From: Alphaproteobacteria bacterium
GTDB lineage: Bacteria; Pseudomonadota; Alphaproteobacteria; Rhodobacterales; Rhodobacteraceae
Direction of reading: 5' to 3'
Assembly (NCBI GenBank): GCA_029289325.1
Contig: JARFTV010000007.1
Span: 1-64,000 of the forward strand
DNA: 64,000 nucleotides
A program made the position numbers and the translations under genes. This document shows, piece by piece, positions 27,189 through 34,491 of this stretch. Each line of letters starts with the position of its first letter. The first letter of the stretch is position 1. The notes under the pieces were generated by a model that did no database searches, was not told the DNA's origin, and saw only the letters and a program-made list of their open reading frames with translations.

Positions 27189-27644
27189 ATGACAATCAAT
27201 TACATGCATGACGCGGTGCAGAGCATCGGTCGATCGGTTGGCGTGAACGATCTGACGCCCAATGCCGCAGGTGCTTTCGAGCTGGTGTTCTTCAACCAGC
27301 TGTCCGTCTATTTCCAGATCGTCGGCGAAACCGAGATCGAGCTTCAGATCCGGCTGGGCGAAGGCGAGTTGCGCCTGACGACGGACCTGATGGAAGCCAT
27401 GCTTGCCGCAAATCTGGGCCTGCGGCGGGGACGGCTTTCCCTTGAACCCGGAATGGACCGGGTCGTGTATTGCGGCCGGATCAACACCGCGCACCACGAT
27501 GCCGCCTCGCTGACGACGGCCGTCATGGCGATCGTGCGGGAAGGATTGCAGCTGCGCCTTGAAGGTTTCGACCGCCTCCGCGCCGAGGTGGCTGTCCGGA
27601 AAAGCACGGCGGATGTGATGTCCGAGACACTTATGCGGGTCTGA
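27189..27644 (+). CDS. Type III secretion chaperone, CesT-like (class I)
   Basis: A 151-residue protein with strand-rich segments (FFNQLSVYFQIVGETEIELQ, GELRLTTDLMEAMLAANLGL) and RLSLEPGMDRVVYCGRI, ending in a long helix. This follows the size and pattern of class I T3SS chaperones. It lies 10 bp after the second paralogous substrate gene and before the RasGAP-like effector gene. Client candidates are the tandem substrates upstream. Confidence 0.7.
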   Translation: MTINYMHDAVQSIGRSVGVNDLTPNAAGAFELVFFNQLSVYFQIVGETEIELQIRLGEGELRLTTDLMEAMLAANLGLRRGRLSLEPGMDRVVYCGRINTAHHDAASLTTAVMAIVREGLQLRLEGFDRLRAEVAVRKSTADVMSETLMRV

Positions 27645-27733
27645 CCCATTGGAACCTATGTCAAAGGGCACACTGCCGACCGGGGGTGCGGTCTACGGTG
27701 CTCGGGGCATGACACAGCAGGGGAGTTGGTAAG

Positions 27734-29107
27734 GTGGCGATCGTAGACAAGACCCCGCGGATGAATCCGACACCTGGTTTTGGCGGGGCGGAAACCCCCC
27801 GAGAAACCAAGATGCCGAAGTGGACCGCCGAGTCCATGATGGCCTTCCTCAACGATGAACTGAACGCGGATTTCGACCTTGGCGGCAAGACCCCGGTCGA
27901 CAAGGGCGATGCAGCCGACACGCCGCGTCAGGATGGTGCGGTCCGGAGTCGCCTGGACGGGGTAAAGAGCTTTTTCAAGGGCATCGGCGATGGGTTGAAG
28001 TCGATGTTCTCCAAGATTGGAAATGCGATTTCTACCGCTTTCGCGACGATCAAGGAGGCTATCACTCCGGAAAGGGCCAAGGCTCCTGAACCGCGCGATC
28101 CTGTGACTGTCCGCAGAACTGAAACGCTGACAGATCTCTGCAAGGACCTGAGCAAGAACCTGGAGACCGAGTTTCAATCCTACCTCGCAGACACGACCGA
28201 CAATCCGAAAATGGATCGCAAGGCGTTTGTTGCCACGAAATTTCCAGATCCCCCAGGTGGAATCGTCCCGCAATCGATGGGTTATGTCGGCGATTTGATT
28301 GACGCTGTCCGCACCAACATGTCGAGCTGGGCCACGGCGGACAATGCGGCGATGCAGACGGCGGTGCTTGATCGGCTGACTGAAATGCCGACACTGGACA
28401 CGATCGTAACCGGCCTTTTCAACAGAGAACTGTCGAGTCTGGACGCACATGCCTCCACGTTTCTGCGCAGCAATTCAGCCTACACGAGGATCGACAAATT
28501 CTTTGCCATATCCACTATCCCCTTCAACCTGCTGGCCGACCGCGTGATGGGATCGGTCGCAGGGGCGGTCGAAGAGTATGGTCATCTCGGTATCGTGGAT
28601 GATCTGGCCATGAGCTCCTCTGACATGTCTGCGGACCAGGCCAAGGCATTCACGATCGTAAGCGACGGAATCTTGAACGCGCTTCTGGACGTTGATCCGG
28701 GCAATGATAAGTCCCTGCTCAACTCGATCCCGCAGGAGTATCGCGACCACCTTTCCGCAAAAGCGGACGAGATCGTGAATCGGGCCGGAAATGCGACAGT
28801 GGAAGAGCGGAATGGCGCAATCAAGATGATGTATGTCAATTCGATCTTCCTGCGCGGGATCAATGGCGACATGTCCACCTTGGCGCGTCAAATGGGCGAG
28901 GGTGCGCCGCAGAAGTTGGTCATGCAGTCCATGAACGGCCTGCAGACTTTCCTGAACGGGGCGGGCAATGCATTTGCAAATCGGTCAAGCCCGGAAGCCG
29001 CGGACGCCATGTACAACATCATCGCCACCCATACCCCTCGGCTGGATGCGTTCTTGCAGGCAGTCGGCATGCCCGTGATCGCCCATGACAACGCCGCCAC
29101 AGAATAA
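27734..29107 (+). CDS. Probable T3SS effector with a RasGAP-like domain
   Basis: A 457-residue protein from a GTG start after GGGGAG. Its N-terminus, MAIVDKTPRMNPTPGFG, resembles that of the substrate at 23525. Residues about 76-111 (FFKGIGDGLKSMFSKIGNAI onward) form an amphipathic membrane-binding-like helix. Residues about 220-445 match the RasGAP fold. The arginine finger is likely R245 in HASTFLRSNSAYTRIDKFF (compare TLFRGNSLAS in neurofibromin). The second signature, R374 in SIFLRGIN (compare MFLRFINPA), is followed by SMNGLQTFLNGAGNAF where RasGAPs have LQ-x3-N. PA of FINPA is replaced by GD. A class I chaperone gene follows 9 bp downstream. Predicted role: switching off host Ras/Rap-type GTPases. 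Confidence 0.7.
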   Translation: MAIVDKTPRMNPTPGFGGAETPRETKMPKWTAESMMAFLNDELNADFDLGGKTPVDKGDAADTPRQDGAVRSRLDGVKSFFKGIGDGLKSMFSKIGNAISTAFATIKEAITPERAKAPEPRDPVTVRRTETLTDLCKDLSKNLETEFQSYLADTTDNPKMDRKAFVATKFPDPPGGIVPQSMGYVGDLIDAVRTNMSSWATADNAAMQTAVLDRLTEMPTLDTIVTGLFNRELSSLDAHASTFLRSNSAYTRIDKFFAISTIPFNLLADRVMGSVAGAVEEYGHLGIVDDLAMSSSDMSADQAKAFTIVSDGILNALLDVDPGNDKSLLNSIPQEYRDHLSAKADEIVNRAGNATVEERNGAIKMMYVNSIFLRGINGDMSTLARQMGEGAPQKLVMQSMNGLQTFLNGAGNAFANRSSPEAADAMYNIIATHTPRLDAFLQAVGMPVIAHDNAATE

Positions 29108-29116
29108 GCAGGGACA

Positions 29117-29578
29117 ATGATGCAAAGCTCTGATGCAATGGTCATTCTTGTGCGCGCCTTCAATCTGGATGGCGTTCTGGCGGACAGCGAGGGTTATCTG
29201 GCGCACCTCTTCACCGGCGATTTCGAATTCGCCGCCACCGAACTTGACGGCACCACGATCCGCCTGTCCGCGCAATTGTCGGGCCTTCCTACCGGGCGAC
29301 CCGATATTGCCCGGCGGCTGCTTGAGGCAAATCTTGCCGGCGTGGAAACCGGAGCCGCGGCACTGGCCCCCGATCCCGTAGGTGGCGGCCTTTTTGCGCT
29401 GGTGGACCATGTCGACATGTCAGGCATGGACGCAGATGCCTTTCGTCTGCGGTTCGTCGACTTCATGCTCTATGTCGAATACTGGCGGGCCGAGGGCGTG
29501 GCCGCAGTACTTCGGGAGGCCAGACGCGAGGCTGCGGCGCGCGAGACGGTGCCGGATGCAGTGATGGTCCGCGCCTGA
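29117..29578 (+). CDS. Type III secretion chaperone, CesT-like (class I), probably for the RasGAP-like effector
   Basis: A 153-residue acidic protein with GYLAHLFTGDFEFAATELDG, IRLSAQLSGLPTGRPDIARR, LLEANLAGVETGAAALAPDP and a helical C-terminus. This is the class I chaperone pattern also seen at 27189 and 42051. It is 9 bp downstream of the effector gene and 25 bp upstream of sctU. Either ATG at 29117 or the one three bases later may be used. Confidence 0.7.
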   Translation: MMQSSDAMVILVRAFNLDGVLADSEGYLAHLFTGDFEFAATELDGTTIRLSAQLSGLPTGRPDIARRLLEANLAGVETGAAALAPDPVGGGLFALVDHVDMSGMDADAFRLRFVDFMLYVEYWRAEGVAAVLREARREAAARETVPDAVMVRA

Positions 29579-29603
29579 GAACGCGGCGGGCGGAGGCCCC
29601 GGG

Positions 29604-30731
29604 ATGAGCGAAAGCTCCGGCGAAAAGACAGAACTTCCGACCCCCAAGCGAGAGCGTGACGCGCGCCGCAAGGGGCAGGTGGCGCGCAGCCAGGAAGTGG
29701 TCACGACCGTATCGCTGTTCGGGGTGCTCATCGTCGTGATGGCATTCGGCGGCGAAATCTGGGGGCGTCTGATCGCGCTACTTGACACGATCGCCCGGCT
29801 TGCCGCTTCGGGCGATCCCCAGGCGCTGGCCGCCGGGCTGGCCGCTGCTTACGATGAGACGGTTGCCATCCTGCTGCCAATTCTTGGAGTGACTCTGCTC
29901 CTTGGCATCGCGGCGAACTACATCCAGGTTGGCACGCTGTTCTCGCTTGAGGCGATCCAGCCCAAGCTCGAGAAGATCTCGATCAACAAGGGCTTCAAGC
30001 GCATCTTCTCGATGAAACAGCTGGTCGAGATGCTGAAGTCGATCTTCAAGATCGTCTTCTTGTCGGTGCTGCTGTACTTCGTCATCAAGAACGCGATCGG
30101 CCCGTACCTGACGGCCATTACCTGCGAGATGAACTGCATCGCCACGGTGACGACATTCGTGATCTGGCAGATGCTCTACTATAGCGCACTTGCCTTCATC
30201 GTGGTTGCGGGGCTCGACTTCATTTACCAGCGCCACACGCATACCAAGTCGCTGATGATGACCAAGGACGAAGTGAAGCGCGAATACAAGGAAAGCGAAG
30301 GCGACCCCATCGTGAAGGGACAGCGCAAGCAGCTGGCGATGGAAATGGTCATGGGAGACGTCAAGAAGCAGGTCCCCAAAGCCTCGGCCGTGATCGTGAA
30401 CCCGACCCATCTCGCGATCGCAATCCGCTACAAGGAAGGACAGACGCCCTTGCCGCTGGTCGTCGCCAAGGGGCGGATGCACCAGGCCTACATGATCCGC
30501 GCCGAGGCCGAGGCAGCCGGGGTTCCGATCTTCCGCAACGTGCCGCTGGCGCGTCAGCTATATGCCGACTGCAACGTCGACGACTTTGTCCCCGACGAGC
30601 TTTTCGGCGTCATTGCCGAGATCCTGGCTTGGGTGCAGCGCAACGAGGTCAAGCTCTACGATGGCCCGCTGGGCCACGGCGACTTGGACATGGAGCGGGG
30701 CGACCACCGGCCCCAGGACCTGCGGCACTAG
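29604..30731 (+). CDS. sctU: Type III secretion export apparatus switch protein
   Basis: SctU (YscU/FlhB family) sits in the inner membrane export gate and switches substrate class after self-cleavage. The 375-residue product starts with KTELPTPKRERDARRKGQVA, the family's N-terminal mark. It has four transmembrane segments and a cytosolic domain with the autocleavage motif NPTH (about residues 266-269). Its length is normal. It overlaps the end of the convergent sctX-like gene by four bases. Confidence 0.97.
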   Translation: MSESSGEKTELPTPKRERDARRKGQVARSQEVVTTVSLFGVLIVVMAFGGEIWGRLIALLDTIARLAASGDPQALAAGLAAAYDETVAILLPILGVTLLLGIAANYIQVGTLFSLEAIQPKLEKISINKGFKRIFSMKQLVEMLKSIFKIVFLSVLLYFVIKNAIGPYLTAITCEMNCIATVTTFVIWQMLYYSALAFIVVAGLDFIYQRHTHTKSLMMTKDEVKREYKESEGDPIVKGQRKQLAMEMVMGDVKKQVPKASAVIVNPTHLAIAIRYKEGQTPLPLVVAKGRMHQAYMIRAEAEAAGVPIFRNVPLARQLYADCNVDDFVPDELFGVIAEILAWVQRNEVKLYDGPLGHGDLDMERGDHRPQDLRH

Positions 30732-31123
30732 CCCCGCAAGAGGACGGACAGCGCCTCGCGGATTTCTTCGTCCAGCGCGACTTCGGTCTCCAGAAGCGCG
30801 GCACCTGCCAGGATATCGGTCCGCGCCTGACCAGTCGCGTTCCCCGCTGCGGCCGCCAGCCGATCCCGCAGCGACTTGCGCGTCTCGCTCAGGACCGCGG
30901 GCTGCAGCAATTCGGGATTGATCTCGTCCGGCACCACGTCGTTTGCCAGCCGTTCGTCCAGCGTCTGTCGCCGAAGGATCGCGTCCAGTGGCCGGACTTC
31001 GGGGAAGAAGGTTGGAAGTGACCGGCCTCCCTGAGGCAGGTGCTGTTCATCACGCGCCCGCCATTCGTTGATCTCGGTGACCCCGACGTTCAGCGCGGCA
31101 ATGCGGCGGGGGCTTTCGACCAT
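30728..31123 (-). CDS. sctX: Probable type III secretion protein SctX (YscX-like)
   Basis: A 131-residue protein. The end (ILAGAALLETEVALDEEIREA, then LSVLLRG) and the middle (FFPEVRPLDAILRRQTLDE) match the layout of YscX (122 residues), an early substrate that works with YscY at SctV. The C-terminal helix resembles LQAAAALLKCQQDDDRLLQI of YscX. The ATG at 31123 lies 1 bp beyond the stop of the upstream TPR gene. The pairing with a TPR gene fits the yscX-yscY pair. Confidence 0.6.
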   Translation of the reverse strand: MVESPRRIAALNVGVTEINEWRARDEQHLPQGGRSLPTFFPEVRPLDAILRRQTLDERLANDVVPDEINPELLQPAVLSETRKSLRDRLAAAAGNATGQARTDILAGAALLETEVALDEEIREALSVLLRG

Positions 31124-31124
31124 C

Positions 31125-31706
31125 CTAATCCCCTAGCGCGAACTGCTGCATCAGCAGCACGCGCTGCGCAAAGCGCTGGACCCCCCGGAACTCCGGTTTC
31201 GTCCGCGCAATCCGCGCTGCCTTCGCCAGATGGACGCGCGCGGCCTTCGCTTGCCGCCGCTGGAAGGCGGCATAGCCCGCCAGTGCGGCAGCTCTGGGAT
31301 CGTCATAGCCCGGAAGGTCCGAGACGAAGCCCGCCAGCTGTTCCGCCTGATCATAGGCCTCCAGCCGTTCCAGCGTAAGCGCCAGACCGTACAGGGAGGG
31401 CGCAAGCGGTCCCCCGGTCAGGGCCACGATGAGAAATGCCTCGCCAGCCATGAGGTGGTCTCCGCCGATCATGGCGGCGTAAGCCTCTTCATAGCTCGCT
31501 TCGCCTCGAGTTGGCATCAGCTGACCCAGACTGTCGCCCAGCGGCAGCCTCTGCTCACCCGAACAGGCTGCAAGCCTGTCCAGGCCCACCCATGCCCCAT
31601 CACCGAAGCTGACCGCCCCTTCAAGAGTGATGGGAACGGAAGCCAGAGCCCGCGCTTCTTCCGGTGCAAGCGGAACAAGCACTGCCTTCACAGGATCTTG
31701 CAACAT
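31125..31706 (-). CDS. TPR-like T3SS protein next to sctX (SctY or SycD-like candidate)
   Basis: A 193-residue product. The ATG at 31706 (LQDPVKAVLVPLAPEEARAL) is preferred over a start at 31784 because the upstream part is Arg/Gly-rich and unlike the rest. The C-terminal ~120 residues form TPR-like helix pairs (EASYEEAYAAMIGGDHLMAG, YGLALTLERLEAYDQAEQLA, GYAAFQRRQAKAARVHLAKA). Directly linked to the sctX-like gene, it is a plausible SctY partner, although the 19451-19900 product looks closer to YscY. Both may exist because the systems need several TPR chaperones. Confidence 0.6.
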   Translation of the reverse strand: MLQDPVKAVLVPLAPEEARALASVPITLEGAVSFGDGAWVGLDRLAACSGEQRLPLGDSLGQLMPTRGEASYEEAYAAMIGGDHLMAGEAFLIVALTGGPLAPSLYGLALTLERLEAYDQAEQLAGFVSDLPGYDDPRAAALAGYAAFQRRQAKAARVHLAKAARIARTKPEFRGVQRFAQRVLLMQQFALGD

Positions 31707-31826
31707 ATCGATTTCTTTCGAACGGCGACGCCCCGATGCCCGCCCGATATGCCCTAAAATTAACCGATCCGCGTCCGTTGCCAATTATCATTTGACACAC
31801 GCCGGAGACTATCAGCGCAGTTTCGC

Positions 31827-34142
31827 TCAAAGTCCCGAGATCAGCCAGCCGATGTCATCACGGTAAAGGTTGACCCGATACCCATCCGAGACGCGGATCA
31901 GAAGGCCAAGATCGCCGATCACCATCAGTCGGCTGTCCACCGCGGGCGCAGCGCCTTCCCCGATCTTGCGCCCATCGATCAGCTGCGCATAGCGCTCGCC
32001 TTCCAGACTGACCCCGGCAAGGTCCAGCGGATAGGACTGCACGTTCCGCAGCAGGAAGGCGGCGAACAGGTCATTGCGCGACATCTCTCGCAAGAAGTCC
32101 GAATTCCGCAGCAACGCGCCGCCATACTCATTCCCGATCCTTCGCAGGCACTGCCGGATGCGTTCCGGGTTCAGTGCAGCTTCCATGAAGAGAAGGCGGC
32201 TATCCGGGCGGACCTGCGAAATGTCGAGGTTCGAGCTGATCGACAGGATGTCCATCCACAACAGGACAGTGGGTAGGTTCTCCACAGTGATATGGGCACC
32301 ATCCCAGCAGCGGGCGGTCAGCTCGACCGAGGACCGCACGGCCTCCAGAGGGGCGAGAGGCGAGAGCAGGTTTTCGCCGCGGGCCAGCGCCTCGCTCTGT
32401 GCCCCGGCCAGTTCGATCATCTCTTTCGAGACCGCTGCCAGTTCGGGGTTCTGGGCAAGGGCGTCGGGGGTCAGTTTCGGCTCATCCCCCGAGGTGTCAT
32501 AGAGCAGCCGGACCGCCTCATTCAGCCGGGTAAGGGCTGCAGTCCCGTCAAAGGCCGTGGATGCCGCCACCACCGGCTCTCCCACATCATCCGCTTCGGG
32601 GACTGCCACCGGCAGGGGGAGCTCCTCACCGTTCAGGATGCGCACGATGGCATCCGGGTCCGAGACGGTCGACCCAGCGAAGGGATTTGCCGGACTGGCC
32701 GTTTCACCCGCTGCGGCACCCTGACCCGAGGCGACGAAGGCGCGCAGCCCGTTGATGTCGCTGAGCCGCCCGTTGGTCAGCGCCCGGATCAGAGTCGAGA
32801 CCGTATCCGGGTTCTGCCGGGCGAATTCATCGATCATCGCCTCGTACTCGGCGTATTCGTTCGTCGGAACCGGCTCTTCATCCGCCGACGGGGTCGTCGT
32901 GGCCGGTGGAGCGGTCTCGGAAGCTGGGACCGTCCCGTCGGGCTGGGCAAACAGGCTCGTCGGATCGCCGGTGTCTGTTTCTACCCGCTCGGGCGCAAGG
33001 ACCCGACCCTCCGCGATCTCGGCCGGCCCGATGATGACCGGAACGGATGCCGTCCCGCCCTCGCCCTCAAGCGTGACGAAGCTGCGCAGCGGAAGGTAGG
33101 GGGCGATCTGCCGCGCATAGGTCCGCATGAAGCCGACCCAGTTGTCCATCTTGTCACGCGGCACCACGCCGGTCGTCTCGATGAGCATCCCGTCGAGCCT
33201 TGCCAGAACCAATTCGTTCAGTTGCAGTCTGACGATCAACTCGTTGACCTGGGCCAGGAAGTCTTCCGCCACGACCACGTCGTCGGTGATCCGCGACAGG
33301 CCAAAGACCTCTGATTCCAGAAGCCCCACGGTGTGGTCGAGCGATGCCCGGTCCAGCCAGACGCCCGACAGCACAAGCTCTCCGTCCGGTTGCAGGGTCG
33401 CGGAAATGTCGATGTCCTGGCTGGCGATCAGCCCCGAGATGTCCGTCCGAAGCGCCTCAAGCGCCCAGATGCGCCGCCTCACATCCAGCCCAAGATCCTG
33501 AAGCGTGTTTTGCACCGCCCGCCGCTCGGTCGCCGTTTCTACATAGCCTGCGACGGTGATGGTGCCGTCAGCTTCGGCAAGGATGTCAAGGTCGTGTGGG
33601 AAGGGCAGGTCGGCAAGCGCGTCGCGCACCAGCTGCAGGTTCTGGTCTGGCGTCGACCGGGCGGCAATCGGCAGCGACTGCCCCCCGCCGGTCAGGAAAA
33701 GAACCCCCAGGACACAGGCGGCGACCACGCCGCCGCCGATCATCCAGTTGCGGTTCAGGCGAAGCTGCTTCGACGGCTCTGCCCGGCGCTCCACCACCGG
33801 TGCCGGCGAGGCGGCAAGGCTGGTCCAGTTGGCATCCGCCCCGCCCACGGCAAAGACCGAGGTGCCGGCCGTGACGCGGTCGAGCTGCGCAATCTCGCGC
33901 CAGTCGCCGTCACCGGCGGCAATCACCAACCCGGAAGCGGTCTGGATCGCCGCCCCGGTGGCCCTGATTTCCACCTTGCCGCCCGCAACGCGCAATTGGC
34001 CATGGATTGCCGCCATCGAGAGGTCGGCAAATTGGATATCCGCATCCGGCCCGCTGCCGAAACTGTATTCCCCATCGGGAAGCCCGACCTCGACCCCAAG
34101 TTGGGATCCGCTGAGAACCTTGAGAATTAGGGTCTTGGACAT
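31827..34142 (-). CDS. sctD: Type III secretion inner-membrane ring protein, unusually long
   Basis: SctD forms the outer part of the inner-membrane ring. The 771-residue product has an N-terminal FHA-like domain (LGVEVGLPDGEYSFGSGPDA; about 1-105), one transmembrane helix (NWMIGGGVVAACVLGVLFL; about 132-151) and periplasmic ring-building domains (LADLPFPHDLDILAEADGTI, ISATLQPDGELVLSGVW). Typical SctD proteins are about 360-430 residues. Here a Pro/Thr-rich linker near residue 400 leads to a further ~330-residue domain of unknown type ending in VNLYRDDIGWLISGL. I chose the ATG at 34142; a TTG two codons upstream is possible. Confidence 0.85.
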   Translation of the reverse strand: MSKTLILKVLSGSQLGVEVGLPDGEYSFGSGPDADIQFADLSMAAIHGQLRVAGGKVEIRATGAAIQTASGLVIAAGDGDWREIAQLDRVTAGTSVFAVGGADANWTSLAASPAPVVERRAEPSKQLRLNRNWMIGGGVVAACVLGVLFLTGGGQSLPIAARSTPDQNLQLVRDALADLPFPHDLDILAEADGTITVAGYVETATERRAVQNTLQDLGLDVRRRIWALEALRTDISGLIASQDIDISATLQPDGELVLSGVWLDRASLDHTVGLLESEVFGLSRITDDVVVAEDFLAQVNELIVRLQLNELVLARLDGMLIETTGVVPRDKMDNWVGFMRTYARQIAPYLPLRSFVTLEGEGGTASVPVIIGPAEIAEGRVLAPERVETDTGDPTSLFAQPDGTVPASETAPPATTTPSADEEPVPTNEYAEYEAMIDEFARQNPDTVSTLIRALTNGRLSDINGLRAFVASGQGAAAGETASPANPFAGSTVSDPDAIVRILNGEELPLPVAVPEADDVGEPVVAASTAFDGTAALTRLNEAVRLLYDTSGDEPKLTPDALAQNPELAAVSKEMIELAGAQSEALARGENLLSPLAPLEAVRSSVELTARCWDGAHITVENLPTVLLWMDILSISSNLDISQVRPDSRLLFMEAALNPERIRQCLRRIGNEYGGALLRNSDFLREMSRNDLFAAFLLRNVQSYPLDLAGVSLEGERYAQLIDGRKIGEGAAPAVDSRLMVIGDLGLLIRVSDGYRVNLYRDDIGWLISGL

Positions 34143-34249
34143 TCCCAATCACGGTCTGTGAATCGGCTATCGCACAGCCACGGCGGCTGGCTTATCCGGC
34201 TGATGGGAAAGCTAGGGGAAACACGGGGTAGGGTCTAGCGAAACGCTGT

Positions 34250-34474
34250 ATGCTGTGCCCGGAGGTGACAAACGACACAAGCAATCCGCGACATCTGGGG
34301 GCGGCCATTCAAGGGAATCGCCAGTCGGGTGGTTACCCACAGGGTTACCAACAGGCTTATCCGCAGAATTGGGCAGTATTGCAACCTGCGGCTGATTTCT
34401 GGTCGATTTCGCGGATTTCCGGTGGCTTTACAGGCTGCATCCCCGTGCCTATTACCGTTCTGCTCAATCAATAA
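34250..34474 (+). CDS. Possible small ORF with a GYPQ-type tetrapeptide repeat upstream of sctC
   Basis: A 74-codon frame ending 17 bp before the secretin start. Three consecutive 12-bp units encode GYPQ-GYQQ-AYPQ. The third differs mainly at synonymous positions, which suggests translation. A GTG after CCGGAGG (start 34264) is an alternative start. The tail (ISGGFTGCIPVPITVLL) is hydrophobic. I do not recognise a family; it could be a real small protein in the sctC operon, a gene remnant, or a chance frame. The rest of the 343-bp gap between sctD and sctC presumably holds divergent promoters; I see no firm hexamers. Confidence 0.35.
   Translation: MLCPEVTNDTSNPRHLGAAIQGNRQSGGYPQGYQQAYPQNWAVLQPAADFWSISRISGGFTGCIPVPITVLLNQ
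34331..34366 (+). repeat. Three tandem 12-bp repeats (GGTTACCMACAG type)
   Basis: Units GGTTACCCACAG, GGTTACCAACAG and GCTTATCCGCAG follow without spacers. Units 1 and 2 match at 11 of 12 positions and units 1 and 3 at 9 of 12. Each contains a 9-mer related to DnaA boxes (TTACCCACA, TTATCCGCA). The same bases also read as GYPQ/GYQQ/AYPQ in the small frame at 34250-34474, so the repeat may be protein-coding rather than a binding site. Confidence 0.6.
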
Positions 34475-34491
34475 ACTGGACGACCTGGGGG

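Noticed and set aside
34331-34366. Replication origin or DnaA-box cluster
   Set aside because: The 9-mers deviate from the consensus, there is no AT-rich unwinding region or dnaA/parAB nearby, and the repeat reads as a tetrapeptide repeat with synonymous changes.
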